Origin: Arthrobacter sp. zg-Y20
GTDB lineage: Bacteria; Actinomycetota; Actinomycetes; Actinomycetales; Micrococcaceae
Assembly: GCF_030142075.1 (NCBI RefSeq)
Contig: NZ_CP126241.1
Location: 1,860,001 to 1,924,000 of the forward strand
Length of the DNA stretch: 64,000 bases
Direction: 5' to 3'
The notes below the pieces were generated by a model. It was not told where the DNA came from. It searched no databases and worked only from the letters and a program-made list of their open reading frames with translations. Of this stretch, positions 54,644 to 63,514 are shown piece by piece. The position numbers and the translations under genes are program-made. Each line of letters begins with the position of its first letter. Position 1 is the stretch's first letter.

Positions 54644-56242
54644 GTGATTTCCGTATCTGGTCTCGAGCTGCGCGCAGGCGCACGCCTTCTCATGGAAGCG
54701 GTTTCGTTCCGTGTGGACAAGGGAGACAAGATCGGGCTGGTGGGCCGCAACGGTGCCGGCAAGACCACTCTCACCAAGGTGCTGGCCGGTGAGACCCTCC
54801 CGGCGTCCGGCAGCGTCAAGCGCGTCGGCGAGATCGGCTACCTGCCCCAGGATCCGCGCACACCGGACATGGACCAGCTGGGCCGGGACCGGATCCTCTC
54901 CGCCCGCGGCCTCGACGTCGTTTCCGCGCAGCTGAAAAAGTGCCAGGACGAGATGGCCAGTGATGATCCGAAGATCTCGCAGAAGGCCATGAACCGCTAC
55001 GACCGGCTCGAATCCGAATTCCTGTCCGCCGGGGGATACGCCGCCGAATCCGAAGCTGCCACCATCTGCGCCAACCTGGCCCTGCCGGACCGGCTGCTGA
55101 ACCAGCCGCTGAAGACCCTTTCCGGCGGTCAGCGCCGTCGTGTGGAACTGGCCCGGATCCTGTATTCCGACGCCGACACCATGCTCCTCGATGAGCCCAC
55201 CAACCACCTCGACGCCGATTCCATCGCCTGGCTGCGCGAGTTCCTGAAGAACCACACCGGTGGCCTGATCGTGATCAGCCACGATACCGAGCTGCTCGAA
55301 GCCACCGTCAACAAGGTCTTCAGCCTGGATGCCAACCGCGCCACCATCGACATCTACAACATGGACTGGAAGCGGTACAAGGTCCAGCGCGAGACAGACG
55401 AGCGGGCCCGTAAGCGGGAGCGTGCCAATACCGAAAAGAAGGCCGGGGTCCTGCTTGCCCAGGCCAACAAGATGAAGGCACGTGCCTCCGGTGCTTCTGC
55501 TGCCCAGAGCATGCTCAAGCGCGTGGACCGGCTGCTGGGCGGGCTCGACGCCGTCCGCGCCAGCGACCGTGTGGCAGCACTGCGCTTCCCGGATCCCGCA
55601 CCCTGCGGCAAGACCCCGATGATGGCCGAGGGCCTGAGCAAGAGCTACGGGTCGCTGGAAATCTTCACCGACGTTGACCTGGCCATTGACCGCGGCTCCA
55701 AGGTGGTCATCCTGGGCCTGAACGGTGCCGGAAAGACCACCCTCCTGCGGATGCTGGCCGGCGTGGATAAGCCGGACACCGGAAAAATCATCCCCGGCCA
55801 CGGCCTGAAGGTCGGGTACTACGCCCAGGAGCACGAGACCCTGGACACGGACCGGACGGTCCTGGAGAACATGCGTTCTTCCGCCCCGGACATGGACGAC
55901 GCCGAGGTGCGCAGCGTTCTCGGTTCCTTTATGTTCAGCGGCGACGACGTGGAGAAGAAGGCTGGTGTCCTCTCCGGCGGTGAAAAAACCCGTTTGGCGC
56001 TGGCCACCATCGTGGCCTCCTCCGCCAACGTGCTGCTCCTGGACGAACCCACCAACAACCTTGACCCGGCTTCGCGTGCCGAGATCCTGGGCGCCCTGAG
56101 CAATTACACGGGTGCAGTGGTGATGGTCAGCCACGATGAGGGCGCCGTGGCAGCACTGAACCCCGAGCGCGTGGTGCTGCTGCCGGACGGCGACGAGGAC
56201 CACTGGAACGAGAACTACCTGGAACTGGTGACCCTGGCCTAG
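54644..56242 (+). CDS. ABC-F family ATPase
   Basis: A 532-residue protein with two ABC ATPase domains and no membrane part, the plan of ABC-F factors that act on the ribosome in translation control or antibiotic protection. Walker A is GRNGAGKTT then GLNGAGKTT; signatures are LSGGQRRR and LSGGEKTR; both Walker B motifs end in DEPTNHLD / DEPTNNLD. A charged helical linker (about 245-300, RETDERARKRERANTEKK) joins the domains. Its place relative to fabG matches Rv1473 of M. tuberculosis rather than EttA. GTG 54644 has GAAAGG upstream. Confidence 0.93.
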   Translation: MISVSGLELRAGARLLMEAVSFRVDKGDKIGLVGRNGAGKTTLTKVLAGETLPASGSVKRVGEIGYLPQDPRTPDMDQLGRDRILSARGLDVVSAQLKKCQDEMASDDPKISQKAMNRYDRLESEFLSAGGYAAESEAATICANLALPDRLLNQPLKTLSGGQRRRVELARILYSDADTMLLDEPTNHLDADSIAWLREFLKNHTGGLIVISHDTELLEATVNKVFSLDANRATIDIYNMDWKRYKVQRETDERARKRERANTEKKAGVLLAQANKMKARASGASAAQSMLKRVDRLLGGLDAVRASDRVAALRFPDPAPCGKTPMMAEGLSKSYGSLEIFTDVDLAIDRGSKVVILGLNGAGKTTLLRMLAGVDKPDTGKIIPGHGLKVGYYAQEHETLDTDRTVLENMRSSAPDMDDAEVRSVLGSFMFSGDDVEKKAGVLSGGEKTRLALATIVASSANVLLLDEPTNNLDPASRAEILGALSNYTGAVVMVSHDEGAVAALNPERVVLLPDGDEDHWNENYLELVTLA

Positions 56243-57363
56243 GAGCCGTTCCCGGGAGATTCCCGAAAACTCCCGTACTCCTGGACCGCTCGCTCCAGTT
56301 CCGCAGGGTCGAGCCCAACAGGATCCGAATCAACGTCCCGGCGTCCGGGCATCAGGAACGGCTCCACGTCCACCGTGGAGCCGTTCCTTTCCCATATCCC
56401 GGCAATCCGCCCGTCCACAAGCAGCACGTTCCGGAACAATCCGTTTTTCGCCGGACCCACCACTGCGCGGTGCTCCGCGGCCATGATCAGATCCCGGTCT
56501 GCGTAACCGATGTGGTATTCGTCAAAACCCGGCAGCAGGCGTACGCCGCCTGACCGGCCCGTTTCCTGCTCCTCGAGGAGTTCCGGCGCCACCCACCACC
56601 GGTCCTCCCCGCGGGCAGGCTCCGCGGCCGTCAGCGGCGTGATCCGGTCTCCGGCCACTTCGAAGGCACGCCTGGCGTCGCGCAGTGTGAGCCCGCTCCA
56701 CCAGGCCAGGTCCTGCGCCCGCACCGGGCCGTGACCCTGCACGTAGCGGACCGCCAGCGTCGCCAGGGCATCATCGCGGGGCAGGGGAGCGGCCGGGGAA
56801 ATGACCCGCGCATAGAGCTCAAACATGGCTGTCTTGCCTGCCGGCGGAGCGAACACGATGACCTGTGACTGGGCCAGGAACCGCAAGACGTGCGACGCCG
56901 CAGCACTGTCGGTCAGTCCGCCCGCAGTAGCCAGCACTTTCACGAGTACGGACCGGGCCGCAGGACCGCCGCTGAGGGCTTCGGCCACGGCGCGCGTGCA
57001 CCGGTCCAGGATTTCTTCGCTCACTCCGGCGGCCCGGCGAAGGCCCGCCTGCTGGGCGTTGGCCCGGGGTCCGAGCAAGGGTACCAGCCATGCAGCATCG
57101 ACGGCGCGCACCAGGTGTTGGGTCCCGCGCATGGTCCAGGTCAGAACCAAGCCGCGCCCGGCAATGGCTGCGCGGACACCGGATTCGGTGCCGCCGACGG
57201 TCCGCTGGCCTATGCTCCACGCGGCTCCCGCGGCGTTTTGGGCCTGCACCGCCAGCAGCCGTCCCACGGCATCAGCGGGGGAGGCAGCCTTGGCTGCCGC
57301 CAGCCCGGAGGCGGCCAGCCGCAGGCGGCGCAGTTCCCGGCGGGTCGAGGGGAGCGTGGTCAT
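56239..57363 (-). CDS. Winged-helix DNA-binding protein (HTH_42, AlkX/AlkZ-like)
   Basis: A 374-residue protein of the HTH_42 (PF06224) group, related to the AlkZ-type DNA glycosylases. The N-terminal LLAVQAQNAAGAAWS includes a QxQ pair like that in AlkZ, and the C-terminal LLPGFDEYHIGYADR is conserved in the family. Catalytic activity on DNA lesions is possible, but many members are uncharacterised. ATG 57363 is 8 nt after TACGAT; an upstream in-frame start at 57390 would overlap that hexamer. Its stop codon overlaps that of the ABC-F gene in CTAG. Confidence 0.82.
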   Translation of the reverse strand: MTTLPSTRRELRRLRLAASGLAAAKAASPADAVGRLLAVQAQNAAGAAWSIGQRTVGGTESGVRAAIAGRGLVLTWTMRGTQHLVRAVDAAWLVPLLGPRANAQQAGLRRAAGVSEEILDRCTRAVAEALSGGPAARSVLVKVLATAGGLTDSAAASHVLRFLAQSQVIVFAPPAGKTAMFELYARVISPAAPLPRDDALATLAVRYVQGHGPVRAQDLAWWSGLTLRDARRAFEVAGDRITPLTAAEPARGEDRWWVAPELLEEQETGRSGGVRLLPGFDEYHIGYADRDLIMAAEHRAVVGPAKNGLFRNVLLVDGRIAGIWERNGSTVDVEPFLMPGRRDVDSDPVGLDPAELERAVQEYGSFRESPGNGS

Positions 57364-57420
57364 GGCTCCGGATCGTACCGGAAACTCCATGCCCCCAGCT
57401 GCCTGGAACCCGGCTGCCTG

Positions 57421-58293
57421 TTAGAACCCCTGCGCGTCCAGGATTGCGTCTTCCTCTTCTTCGCCGGTTGGTCCGCGCTTTTTCCGCGGCGGACGACGGC
57501 GGGACGGAGTCGGATTGGCGGCGATGATTTCGTCGTCGTCGTCCTCGTCATCCTCGATCCCGTCGTAATAGCGGTTCAGGGCTTCCTGACGGGCGGCGTA
57601 TCCCAGGCCCAGGAACATCATCAACGCGAACCCGTACCACTGCAGTCCGTAGGACAGGTGCAGGCCTTCATCCACTTCCGGCCGCGGCGCAGCTTCGGGG
57701 ACAACGGCCGTGCGCGGATCTTCGCTGGCCATCAGCCCGTAGGAGCCCTCGTGCAACGGGTACTCCAGTTCGTCCGCAAACGCGGAAAGGTCAATCGACG
57801 CGAGCTGGCCTTCGGGAGCCCTGCGAGTCAGCTCCGGCTCGGCGGCCTTGACCCGGGCAACAACGCTGACCCGTCCTTCCGGCGCAGCCGGAATGCTGTC
57901 CGGGTGCCCCGCTTCATCGTCGCCGATCGGCAGCCAGCCGCGGTTGACCGCCACCGCCGTGCCGTCGTCGAGCTTGAGCGGCACCAGCACCTCGTAGCCG
58001 GGCCGTCCCTTCAGGGGCCGGTTCCGTACAATACGCTGCTCCGAGGAATCGTAGGTGCCCTCCAGGGTCACGGGCAGCCACTCGGCCGATTCGTCGAACC
58101 GGTCGAAGTACTTTCCGGCCTCCGCGTACGCAACCGGGGCGGCGTCGTAGTTGGATTCGATGCGCGCACTGTCGGCCAGGGACTCCGTACGGCGGTCCAT
58201 CTGCCACAGGCCCAGTCCGACGCACGCGGCAGCCAGGACGCAAACCATCACAAGCCAACCGAGCCAGCGGGCGGATAAAAGGAAGCGGTACAT
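57421..58293 (-). CDS. SURF1 family cytochrome oxidase maturation protein
   Basis: A 290-residue SURF1/Shy1-type membrane protein that helps cytochrome c oxidase assembly, possibly heme A insertion. It has the expected two membrane helices (about 10-31 and near 212-230) around an outer domain with VTLEGTYDSSEQRIVRNRPLKGRPGYEVLVPL and VAVNRGWLPIGDDE. A highly charged C-terminal tail (DDEDDDDEII, then RRRPPRKKRG, then EEEEDA) is cytoplasmic. ATG 58293 directly abuts the preceding gene's stop. Confidence 0.92.
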   Translation of the reverse strand: MYRFLLSARWLGWLVMVCVLAAACVGLGLWQMDRRTESLADSARIESNYDAAPVAYAEAGKYFDRFDESAEWLPVTLEGTYDSSEQRIVRNRPLKGRPGYEVLVPLKLDDGTAVAVNRGWLPIGDDEAGHPDSIPAAPEGRVSVVARVKAAEPELTRRAPEGQLASIDLSAFADELEYPLHEGSYGLMASEDPRTAVVPEAAPRPEVDEGLHLSYGLQWYGFALMMFLGLGYAARQEALNRYYDGIEDDEDDDDEIIAANPTPSRRRPPRKKRGPTGEEEEDAILDAQGF

Positions 58294-58590
58294 CTACAGG
58301 GCTCCGCTTTGGGTGCCGGACGCCAGTGGGAGGGTTTCTTTCCACAGGCCTCTGGTGCGCAGGTAGTCCTCCAGCCAGTCGCGGTGCTCGCTGCAGGAAA
58401 GCCAGGTCTTTCGGCGCTCGGGGGTGTGGATGCGGGGGTTGTTCCACAACAGCTGCCACGCCGCTTCCTGCCGGCAGGCCTTGCGGGAGCAAATTGGGGT
58501 GCCTTCGGGGCCGGCCGGCGCCCCGGATTCGGAGCGGGTACCGGAGTGCGAGCCGGAGAGGCCGCCGGATAGTGAGTCCAAGAGGTTCAT
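58294..58590 (-). CDS. Small conserved Cys-containing actinobacterial protein
   Basis: A 98-residue protein. The first ~30 residues are low complexity (Ser/Gly). The rest has a compact pattern ICSRKACRQEAAWQLLWNNP, RRKTWLSCSEHRDWLEDYL and a final LWKETLP. The C-x4-C...C-x2-H arrangement could bind zinc. I know this pattern as a conserved actinobacterial protein near SURF1 genes, of unknown role. The stop abuts the SURF1 start with no gap, so the two are co-transcribed. Confidence 0.78.
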   Translation of the reverse strand: MNLLDSLSGGLSGSHSGTRSESGAPAGPEGTPICSRKACRQEAAWQLLWNNPRIHTPERRKTWLSCSEHRDWLEDYLRTRGLWKETLPLASGTQSGAL

Positions 58591-58599
58591 GCGCTGGGC

Positions 58600-59010
58600 T
58601 TAGGCCTTGTCGTCGTCGTCGTCGTCGTCATCATCAGTGTTCTCTACTATCTCGCCCGGCACCACGGAGGTCTCGGGGGATTCTTCTGTGTGTGCGGTGT
58701 CCGGCGGCGGAGCAGGAGCGTCAATAGCTGCAGCCGGAGGCTGGTTGATCATGGCGTCGGAGGCCTGCATGTTGCGGGTGTCGGCGCCGCCGTTGGCCAT
58801 GATGACAGCGAAATAGGGCAATACCACTGCACCGGCAATAACCACCCACAACAACCAGCCGTGAACGAAGAACAGCAGGAAAAGGCACACCACGCGGATG
58901 CCCATCGACACGCCGTACTTGATCATGCGGGCATGCATCTCATCGGTGTGCGGGTTAGGCGCGGCGGTGATCCGGGGAACACTGTCCCCGCGATTTGTGT
59001 CCTTAGCCAT
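58600..59010 (-). CDS. DUF3099 membrane protein with acidic tail
   Basis: A 136-residue DUF3099 protein. The N-terminus has RITAAPNPHTDEMHARMIKYG, then two close membrane helices (about 36-50 and 54-72). The cytoplasmic tail is Pro/Ala-rich and ends in a run of nine or more Asp (DDDDDDDDDKA), encoded by a GTC/ATC repeat on the plus strand (58608-58636). DUF3099 has no known function. It heads a minus-strand group with the Cys protein and SURF1. Confidence 0.85.
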   Translation of the reverse strand: MAKDTNRGDSVPRITAAPNPHTDEMHARMIKYGVSMGIRVVCLFLLFFVHGWLLWVVIAGAVVLPYFAVIMANGGADTRNMQASDAMINQPPAAAIDAPAPPPDTAHTEESPETSVVPGEIVENTDDDDDDDDDKA

Positions 59011-59094
59011 CTATAGCAGCCATCACTCTCCAAACAGGTTCGTCCATTCTCTCACTAGCGGGGGCGTTGCAGAAGTTGAATCCGCCGCACGTAG

Positions 59095-59865
<771 letters not shown>

Positions 59866-59984
59866 GTACCGTAAGTCTCCGGCCCGCATTCGTTGGAGGT
59901 TTCCTCAACTGCCTGCGGGCCGGACGGCTGGCAGGATGGGAGTCGGAGCGAGATGCTTAGACACTTTCTACAAAAGGAGTTTGT

Positions 59985-60740
59985 ATGGGCCTGCTTGAGG
60001 GCAAAGCCGCGGTTGTTACCGGATCATCGCGCGGAATCGGCGCCGAGGTAGCCCGCTTCCTGGCAGCCGAGGGTGCCGGCGTGGTGGTCAACTACCGCGA
60101 GAAGGCACCGCGGGCCAACAAGGTGGTGGCCGGCATTGAGGCCGACGGCGGCCGGGCTGTGGCAGTGGGCGCCGACCTCACCGTTCCAGAAGGACCGGCT
60201 GCACTCGTGGCCGCTGCGCAGGAGAACTTCGGCGGACTGGACGTCCTGGTGCTCAACGCCTCCGGCGGCATGGAGACCGGCATGGAGGAGGACTACGCGC
60301 TGAAGCTCAACCGCGACGCGCAGGTCAACATGCTCACCCAGGCCCTCGAGGCCATGCCCGCCGGCTCCCGCGTAGTGTTCGTGACCAGCCACCAGGCGCA
60401 TTTCATCGCCTCGGTTCCCACTATGCCGGAATACGAAGCTGTTGCCTTGAGCAAGCGTGCCGGGGAAGACGCGCTGCGCGCGATGCTCCCGCAGCTTGAG
60501 GAAAAGGGGATCTCCCTCGTGGTGGTCTCCGGTGACATGATCGAGGGAACCGTCACCGCAACCCTGCTGGACCGGGCCAACCCCGGCGCAATCGAAGCCC
60601 GCCGGGAGGAAGCAGGCCGGCTGTACTCGGTCGCTGAGTTCGGTGCCGAAGTGGCACGCATGGCCACCGCCGATGTTCCCTCCGGCCACACCGAGTACGT
60701 GGGCGGCGCCGACTACCTCGCGGCCGGCGAGAACGCCTAG
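59985..60740 (+). CDS. SDR-family protein with altered active site
   Basis: A 251-residue short-chain dehydrogenase-fold protein. The NAD(P) motif VVTGSSRGIG is near 10-19 and the LVLNASGG block replaces the usual NNAG. Catalytic Ser is in VFVTSHQ. Where SDRs have YxxxK the sequence reads EYEAVALSKRAGE: Lys is kept, but the Tyr position holds Val, with the nearest Tyr three residues earlier. The same variation occurs in actinobacterial relatives I recall, so it may be a true subfamily trait. AAAAGGAG precedes ATG 59985. The stop overlaps serB's in CTAG. Confidence 0.88.
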   Translation: MGLLEGKAAVVTGSSRGIGAEVARFLAAEGAGVVVNYREKAPRANKVVAGIEADGGRAVAVGADLTVPEGPAALVAAAQENFGGLDVLVLNASGGMETGMEEDYALKLNRDAQVNMLTQALEAMPAGSRVVFVTSHQAHFIASVPTMPEYEAVALSKRAGEDALRAMLPQLEEKGISLVVVSGDMIEGTVTATLLDRANPGAIEARREEAGRLYSVAEFGAEVARMATADVPSGHTEYVGGADYLAAGENA

Positions 60741-61642
60741 AGCTTCACGAAGTGCTGCACCACGTCCAGGTTGGGCAGGTTCAGCACGGCATCTGCGGCG
60801 GCCTGCACTGCCGGCTTGGCGTTGAACGCCACGCCCAGTGCGGCCGCCGCCAGCATGTCCAGGTCATTGGCGCCGTCGCCCACGGCAATGGTGTGTTCCG
60901 GTGATACACCCAGTTCACCGGCCCATTCGGCCAGTGACCGGGCCTTGACCGCACGGTCCACCACTTCGCCGGCCACCGCTCCGGTCAGCACACCGTCCTT
61001 GATGTCCAGCATGTTGGCGCGGGCGAAGGTCAGTTGCAGGCGGGCAGCCAGCGGATCGAGCACCTGGCTGAACCCGCCGGACACCACTGCCACGCCGTGT
61101 CCTGCGGCCAGGAATTCCTTCACCAGCACCTCGGCGCCTGCGGAGAGCTCAATCCGGGTACCCACCTCGTCTATTACGGAAGCGGGGAGCCCGGCCAGTG
61201 TCTTCACCCGCGCGTGCAGGCTGGCGGCGAAGTCCAGTTCGCCGCGCATGGCGGCTTCGGTGACGGCTGCAACCTCTGCTTCCCGCCCTGCATGGGCGGC
61301 CAGCAACTCAATGACTTCCTGGCGGATCAAGGTGGAGTCAACATCCATCACCAGCAGCTTGCGGGCCTCCTCAAGGAGCGACGGCGGCACCACCGCGGTC
61401 TGCTCCCCACCGTTTTTCTGCGGCACCGCTGCCGCAGCGGCCGCAACGGTGCGCCGCAGCCTGGCTGTCCCGCCGTCGTACCCGACAAAAAGCTTGGACA
61501 CCGTATAGCCGTCCCCTGCAGCGTTCTCCAGCTCTAGGATCCGCGCCCCGATCCCGGTCACTGCGGCCTGCACCGAGCCCAGGTAGGCATCTGACAAGTC
61601 GCGCCCATAGCTGACGACACTGTACTCGGGGGTGTTCGGCAT
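60737..61642 (-). CDS. serB: Phosphoserine phosphatase
   Basis: Last step of serine synthesis. The HAD catalytic motif LVMDVDSTLI is near residues 95-104, followed by VAVVSGGFSQVLD and AVGDGANDLDML. The N-terminal ~85 residues form an ACT-like regulatory domain (YSVVSYGRDLSDAYLGSVQAAV...), one copy versus two in M. tuberculosis SerB2. ATG 61642 gives 301 residues; longer frames lack homology. It is divergent from the ABC ATPase gene, as in the mycobacterial serB2 region. Confidence 0.95.
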   Translation of the reverse strand: MPNTPEYSVVSYGRDLSDAYLGSVQAAVTGIGARILELENAAGDGYTVSKLFVGYDGGTARLRRTVAAAAAAVPQKNGGEQTAVVPPSLLEEARKLLVMDVDSTLIRQEVIELLAAHAGREAEVAAVTEAAMRGELDFAASLHARVKTLAGLPASVIDEVGTRIELSAGAEVLVKEFLAAGHGVAVVSGGFSQVLDPLAARLQLTFARANMLDIKDGVLTGAVAGEVVDRAVKARSLAEWAGELGVSPEHTIAVGDGANDLDMLAAAALGVAFNAKPAVQAAADAVLNLPNLDVVQHFVKL

Positions 61643-61769
61643 GGCATCCGTTCTGCTTGGTCCGGCATCGGGTACCTGTGCGGTACCGGGGCATGCGGGC
61701 CGCATTGCACCGGCCGCTGCGGCGTATCGTTTCGCCAATGTCCCTTTCTTTAGCCTAGTGTCTAGTGCT

Positions 61770-62558
61770 ATGAGTGATGTTCTTGAATTTGCCGGCGTGA
61801 GCGTGGTTCGCGGCGGTAAGACCCTGTTGGACGGCATTAACTGGCAGGTCAAGGAGGGGGAGCGCTGGGTCATCATGGGGCCCAACGGTGCCGGAAAGAC
61901 TACGCTGCTGCAGATAGCCGGCGGACGCATGCACCCCACCCGCGGTGTTGCGGGAATCCTCGAAGAAGTCCTGGGCGCGGTGGACGTTTTTGAACTGCGC
62001 CCCCGGATCGGCCTCGCATCCGCGGCCCTGGCCGGCCAGATTCCAGAAGACGAAACTGTCCTGAACGTAGTGGTGACCGCCTCCTACGGCGTAACCGGGC
62101 GCTGGCGCGAGAAGTACGAGAAGCTCGACGAGCGCCGTGCCTTCCGTCTCCTGCATGACTGGGGAATGTCCACGTTCCTCAACCGCCGCTTCTCCTCGCT
62201 GAGCGAAGGTGAGCGCAAGCGCGTGCAGATCGCCCGTGCCCTCATGACCGACCCGGAGCTGCTGCTGCTGGACGAGCCGGCTGCCGGGCTGGACCTCGCC
62301 GGCCGCGAGGACCTGCTCTTCCGGCTGGGCGAACTTGCCCGGGACGAGGAAGCGCCCGCCATGGTGCTGGTGACCCACCACTTGGAAGAGGTCCCCACCG
62401 GGTTCACCCATGCCCTGCTCCTGCGCGACGGCGGGGTGGTAGCGTCCGGGCCCATTGAAGAGGTCTTCACCGAAGAACACCTAAGCACCGCTTTCGGTCT
62501 TCCGCTGGACCTGAAGCGCGACGGCGGCCGTTACTCGGCCACCGCGCGCCGCAGCTAA
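61770..62558 (+). CDS. ABC transporter ATP-binding protein
   Basis: A 262-residue stand-alone ABC ATPase like Rv3041c of M. tuberculosis. Walker A is GPNGAGKTT near 38-46, signature LSEGERKRVQ, Walker B LLLLDEPAAGLD, switch His VTHHLEEV. No permease gene is nearby, so the partner is unknown; a non-transport role is possible. No Shine-Dalgarno precedes ATG 61770, and TAGTGT ends 8 nt upstream. Confidence 0.9.
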   Translation: MSDVLEFAGVSVVRGGKTLLDGINWQVKEGERWVIMGPNGAGKTTLLQIAGGRMHPTRGVAGILEEVLGAVDVFELRPRIGLASAALAGQIPEDETVLNVVVTASYGVTGRWREKYEKLDERRAFRLLHDWGMSTFLNRRFSSLSEGERKRVQIARALMTDPELLLLDEPAAGLDLAGREDLLFRLGELARDEEAPAMVLVTHHLEEVPTGFTHALLLRDGGVVASGPIEEVFTEEHLSTAFGLPLDLKRDGGRYSATARRS

Positions 62559-62571
62559 GGCCAGTGCACGG

Positions 62572-63375
62572 GTGAGCCTTCAGTACCTGCAGTCCGCCGC
62601 CGATCCGCGGGTCAGCGACTACACCTCCCTCACGGATACCTCGCTTCGGCGGCGCCGCGAACCGGAGGAGGGCATGTACATTGCCGAGTCCTCCAAGGTC
62701 CTGCGCCGCGCAGTCGACGCCGGCCACCGTCCGCGTTCCTTCTTCCTGGCCGAGAAATGGCTGCCGGACCTGCAGGACGTCCTGGACCGTTTCCCCGACG
62801 TCCCCGCCTTTGTGGGTACGGCGGACGTTTTGGAGGAGATCACCGGATTCCATCTGCACCGCGGCGCCCTGGCGGCCATGGAACGGCCGGCTCCCCTGGA
62901 GCTGGACGCGCTGCTGGCAACCGCCCGCCGGGTCGCGGTCCTGGAAGACATCGTGGACCACACCAACATCGGGGCAATCTTCCGCTCTGCGGCGGCGCTC
63001 CAGGTTGATGCCGTACTGGTCACGCCCCGCTGTGCGGACCCGTTGTACCGGCGCGCCATCCGCGTGAGCATGGGAACCGTCTTCCAGGTTCCGTGGGTCC
63101 GCCTGACCGACTGGCCCGGACAGCTTGAACAGCTGCGCGCTGCCGGTTTTGCCACCGCAGCCCTGGCCCTGCGCGAGGATTCCCTGACCCTGGACGAACT
63201 CAGTGCCCGTCGGGACGAACGCCTGGCCCTGGTCCTGGGGACCGAGGGGGACGGGCTGGCCGAATCCACCTTGACCGCTGTGGACCTGGCCGTGCGGATT
63301 CCGATGAGCGGCGGGGTGGACTCGCTCAACGTGGCAGCCGCCAGCGCCGTGGCTTTCTGGGAGTGCCGGCCCTAA
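62572..63375 (+). CDS. TrmH/SpoU-family RNA 2'-O-methyltransferase
   Basis: A 267-residue SPOUT methyltransferase that probably modifies a ribose in rRNA or tRNA. An N-terminal RNA-binding domain (SLTDTSLRRRREPEEGMYIAE) precedes the knot domain: motif 1 VLEDIVDHTNIGAIFRSA, motif 2 LVLGTEGDGL, motif 3 IPMSGGVDSLNVAAASAV (usually S-L-N-V). The substrate nucleotide is unknown. GTG 62572 is 13 bp after the ABC ATPase stop. Its stop codon lies in a 17-bp tandem repeat. Confidence 0.92.
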   Translation: MSLQYLQSAADPRVSDYTSLTDTSLRRRREPEEGMYIAESSKVLRRAVDAGHRPRSFFLAEKWLPDLQDVLDRFPDVPAFVGTADVLEEITGFHLHRGALAAMERPAPLELDALLATARRVAVLEDIVDHTNIGAIFRSAAALQVDAVLVTPRCADPLYRRAIRVSMGTVFQVPWVRLTDWPGQLEQLRAAGFATAALALREDSLTLDELSARRDERLALVLGTEGDGLAESTLTAVDLAVRIPMSGGVDSLNVAAASAVAFWECRP

Positions 63376-63422
63376 CTACACACCGGCTCCAGCTACACAC
63401 CGGCTCTAGCTACACACCGGAC
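63374..63422. repeat. 17-bp tandem repeats after the TrmH-type gene
   Basis: Nearly three units of AGCTACACACCGGCTCY (63374-63390, 63391-63407, 63408-63422), starting within the stop codon of the preceding gene. They show no inverted symmetry. Confidence 0.85.
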
Positions 63423-63514
63423 CCGAACTGCTCTTACCCTCGCGCGCCCCAAGTGCCAGACTGTGCCCAGCCACCATCCCCCTGAGCATCCCCCGAGCAT
63501 CCACCGGAGCCGCC

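Noticed and set aside
58607-58637. GTC/ATC microsatellite as a regulatory repeat
   Set aside because: It is simply the coding sequence for the Asp run at the end of the DUF3099 protein.
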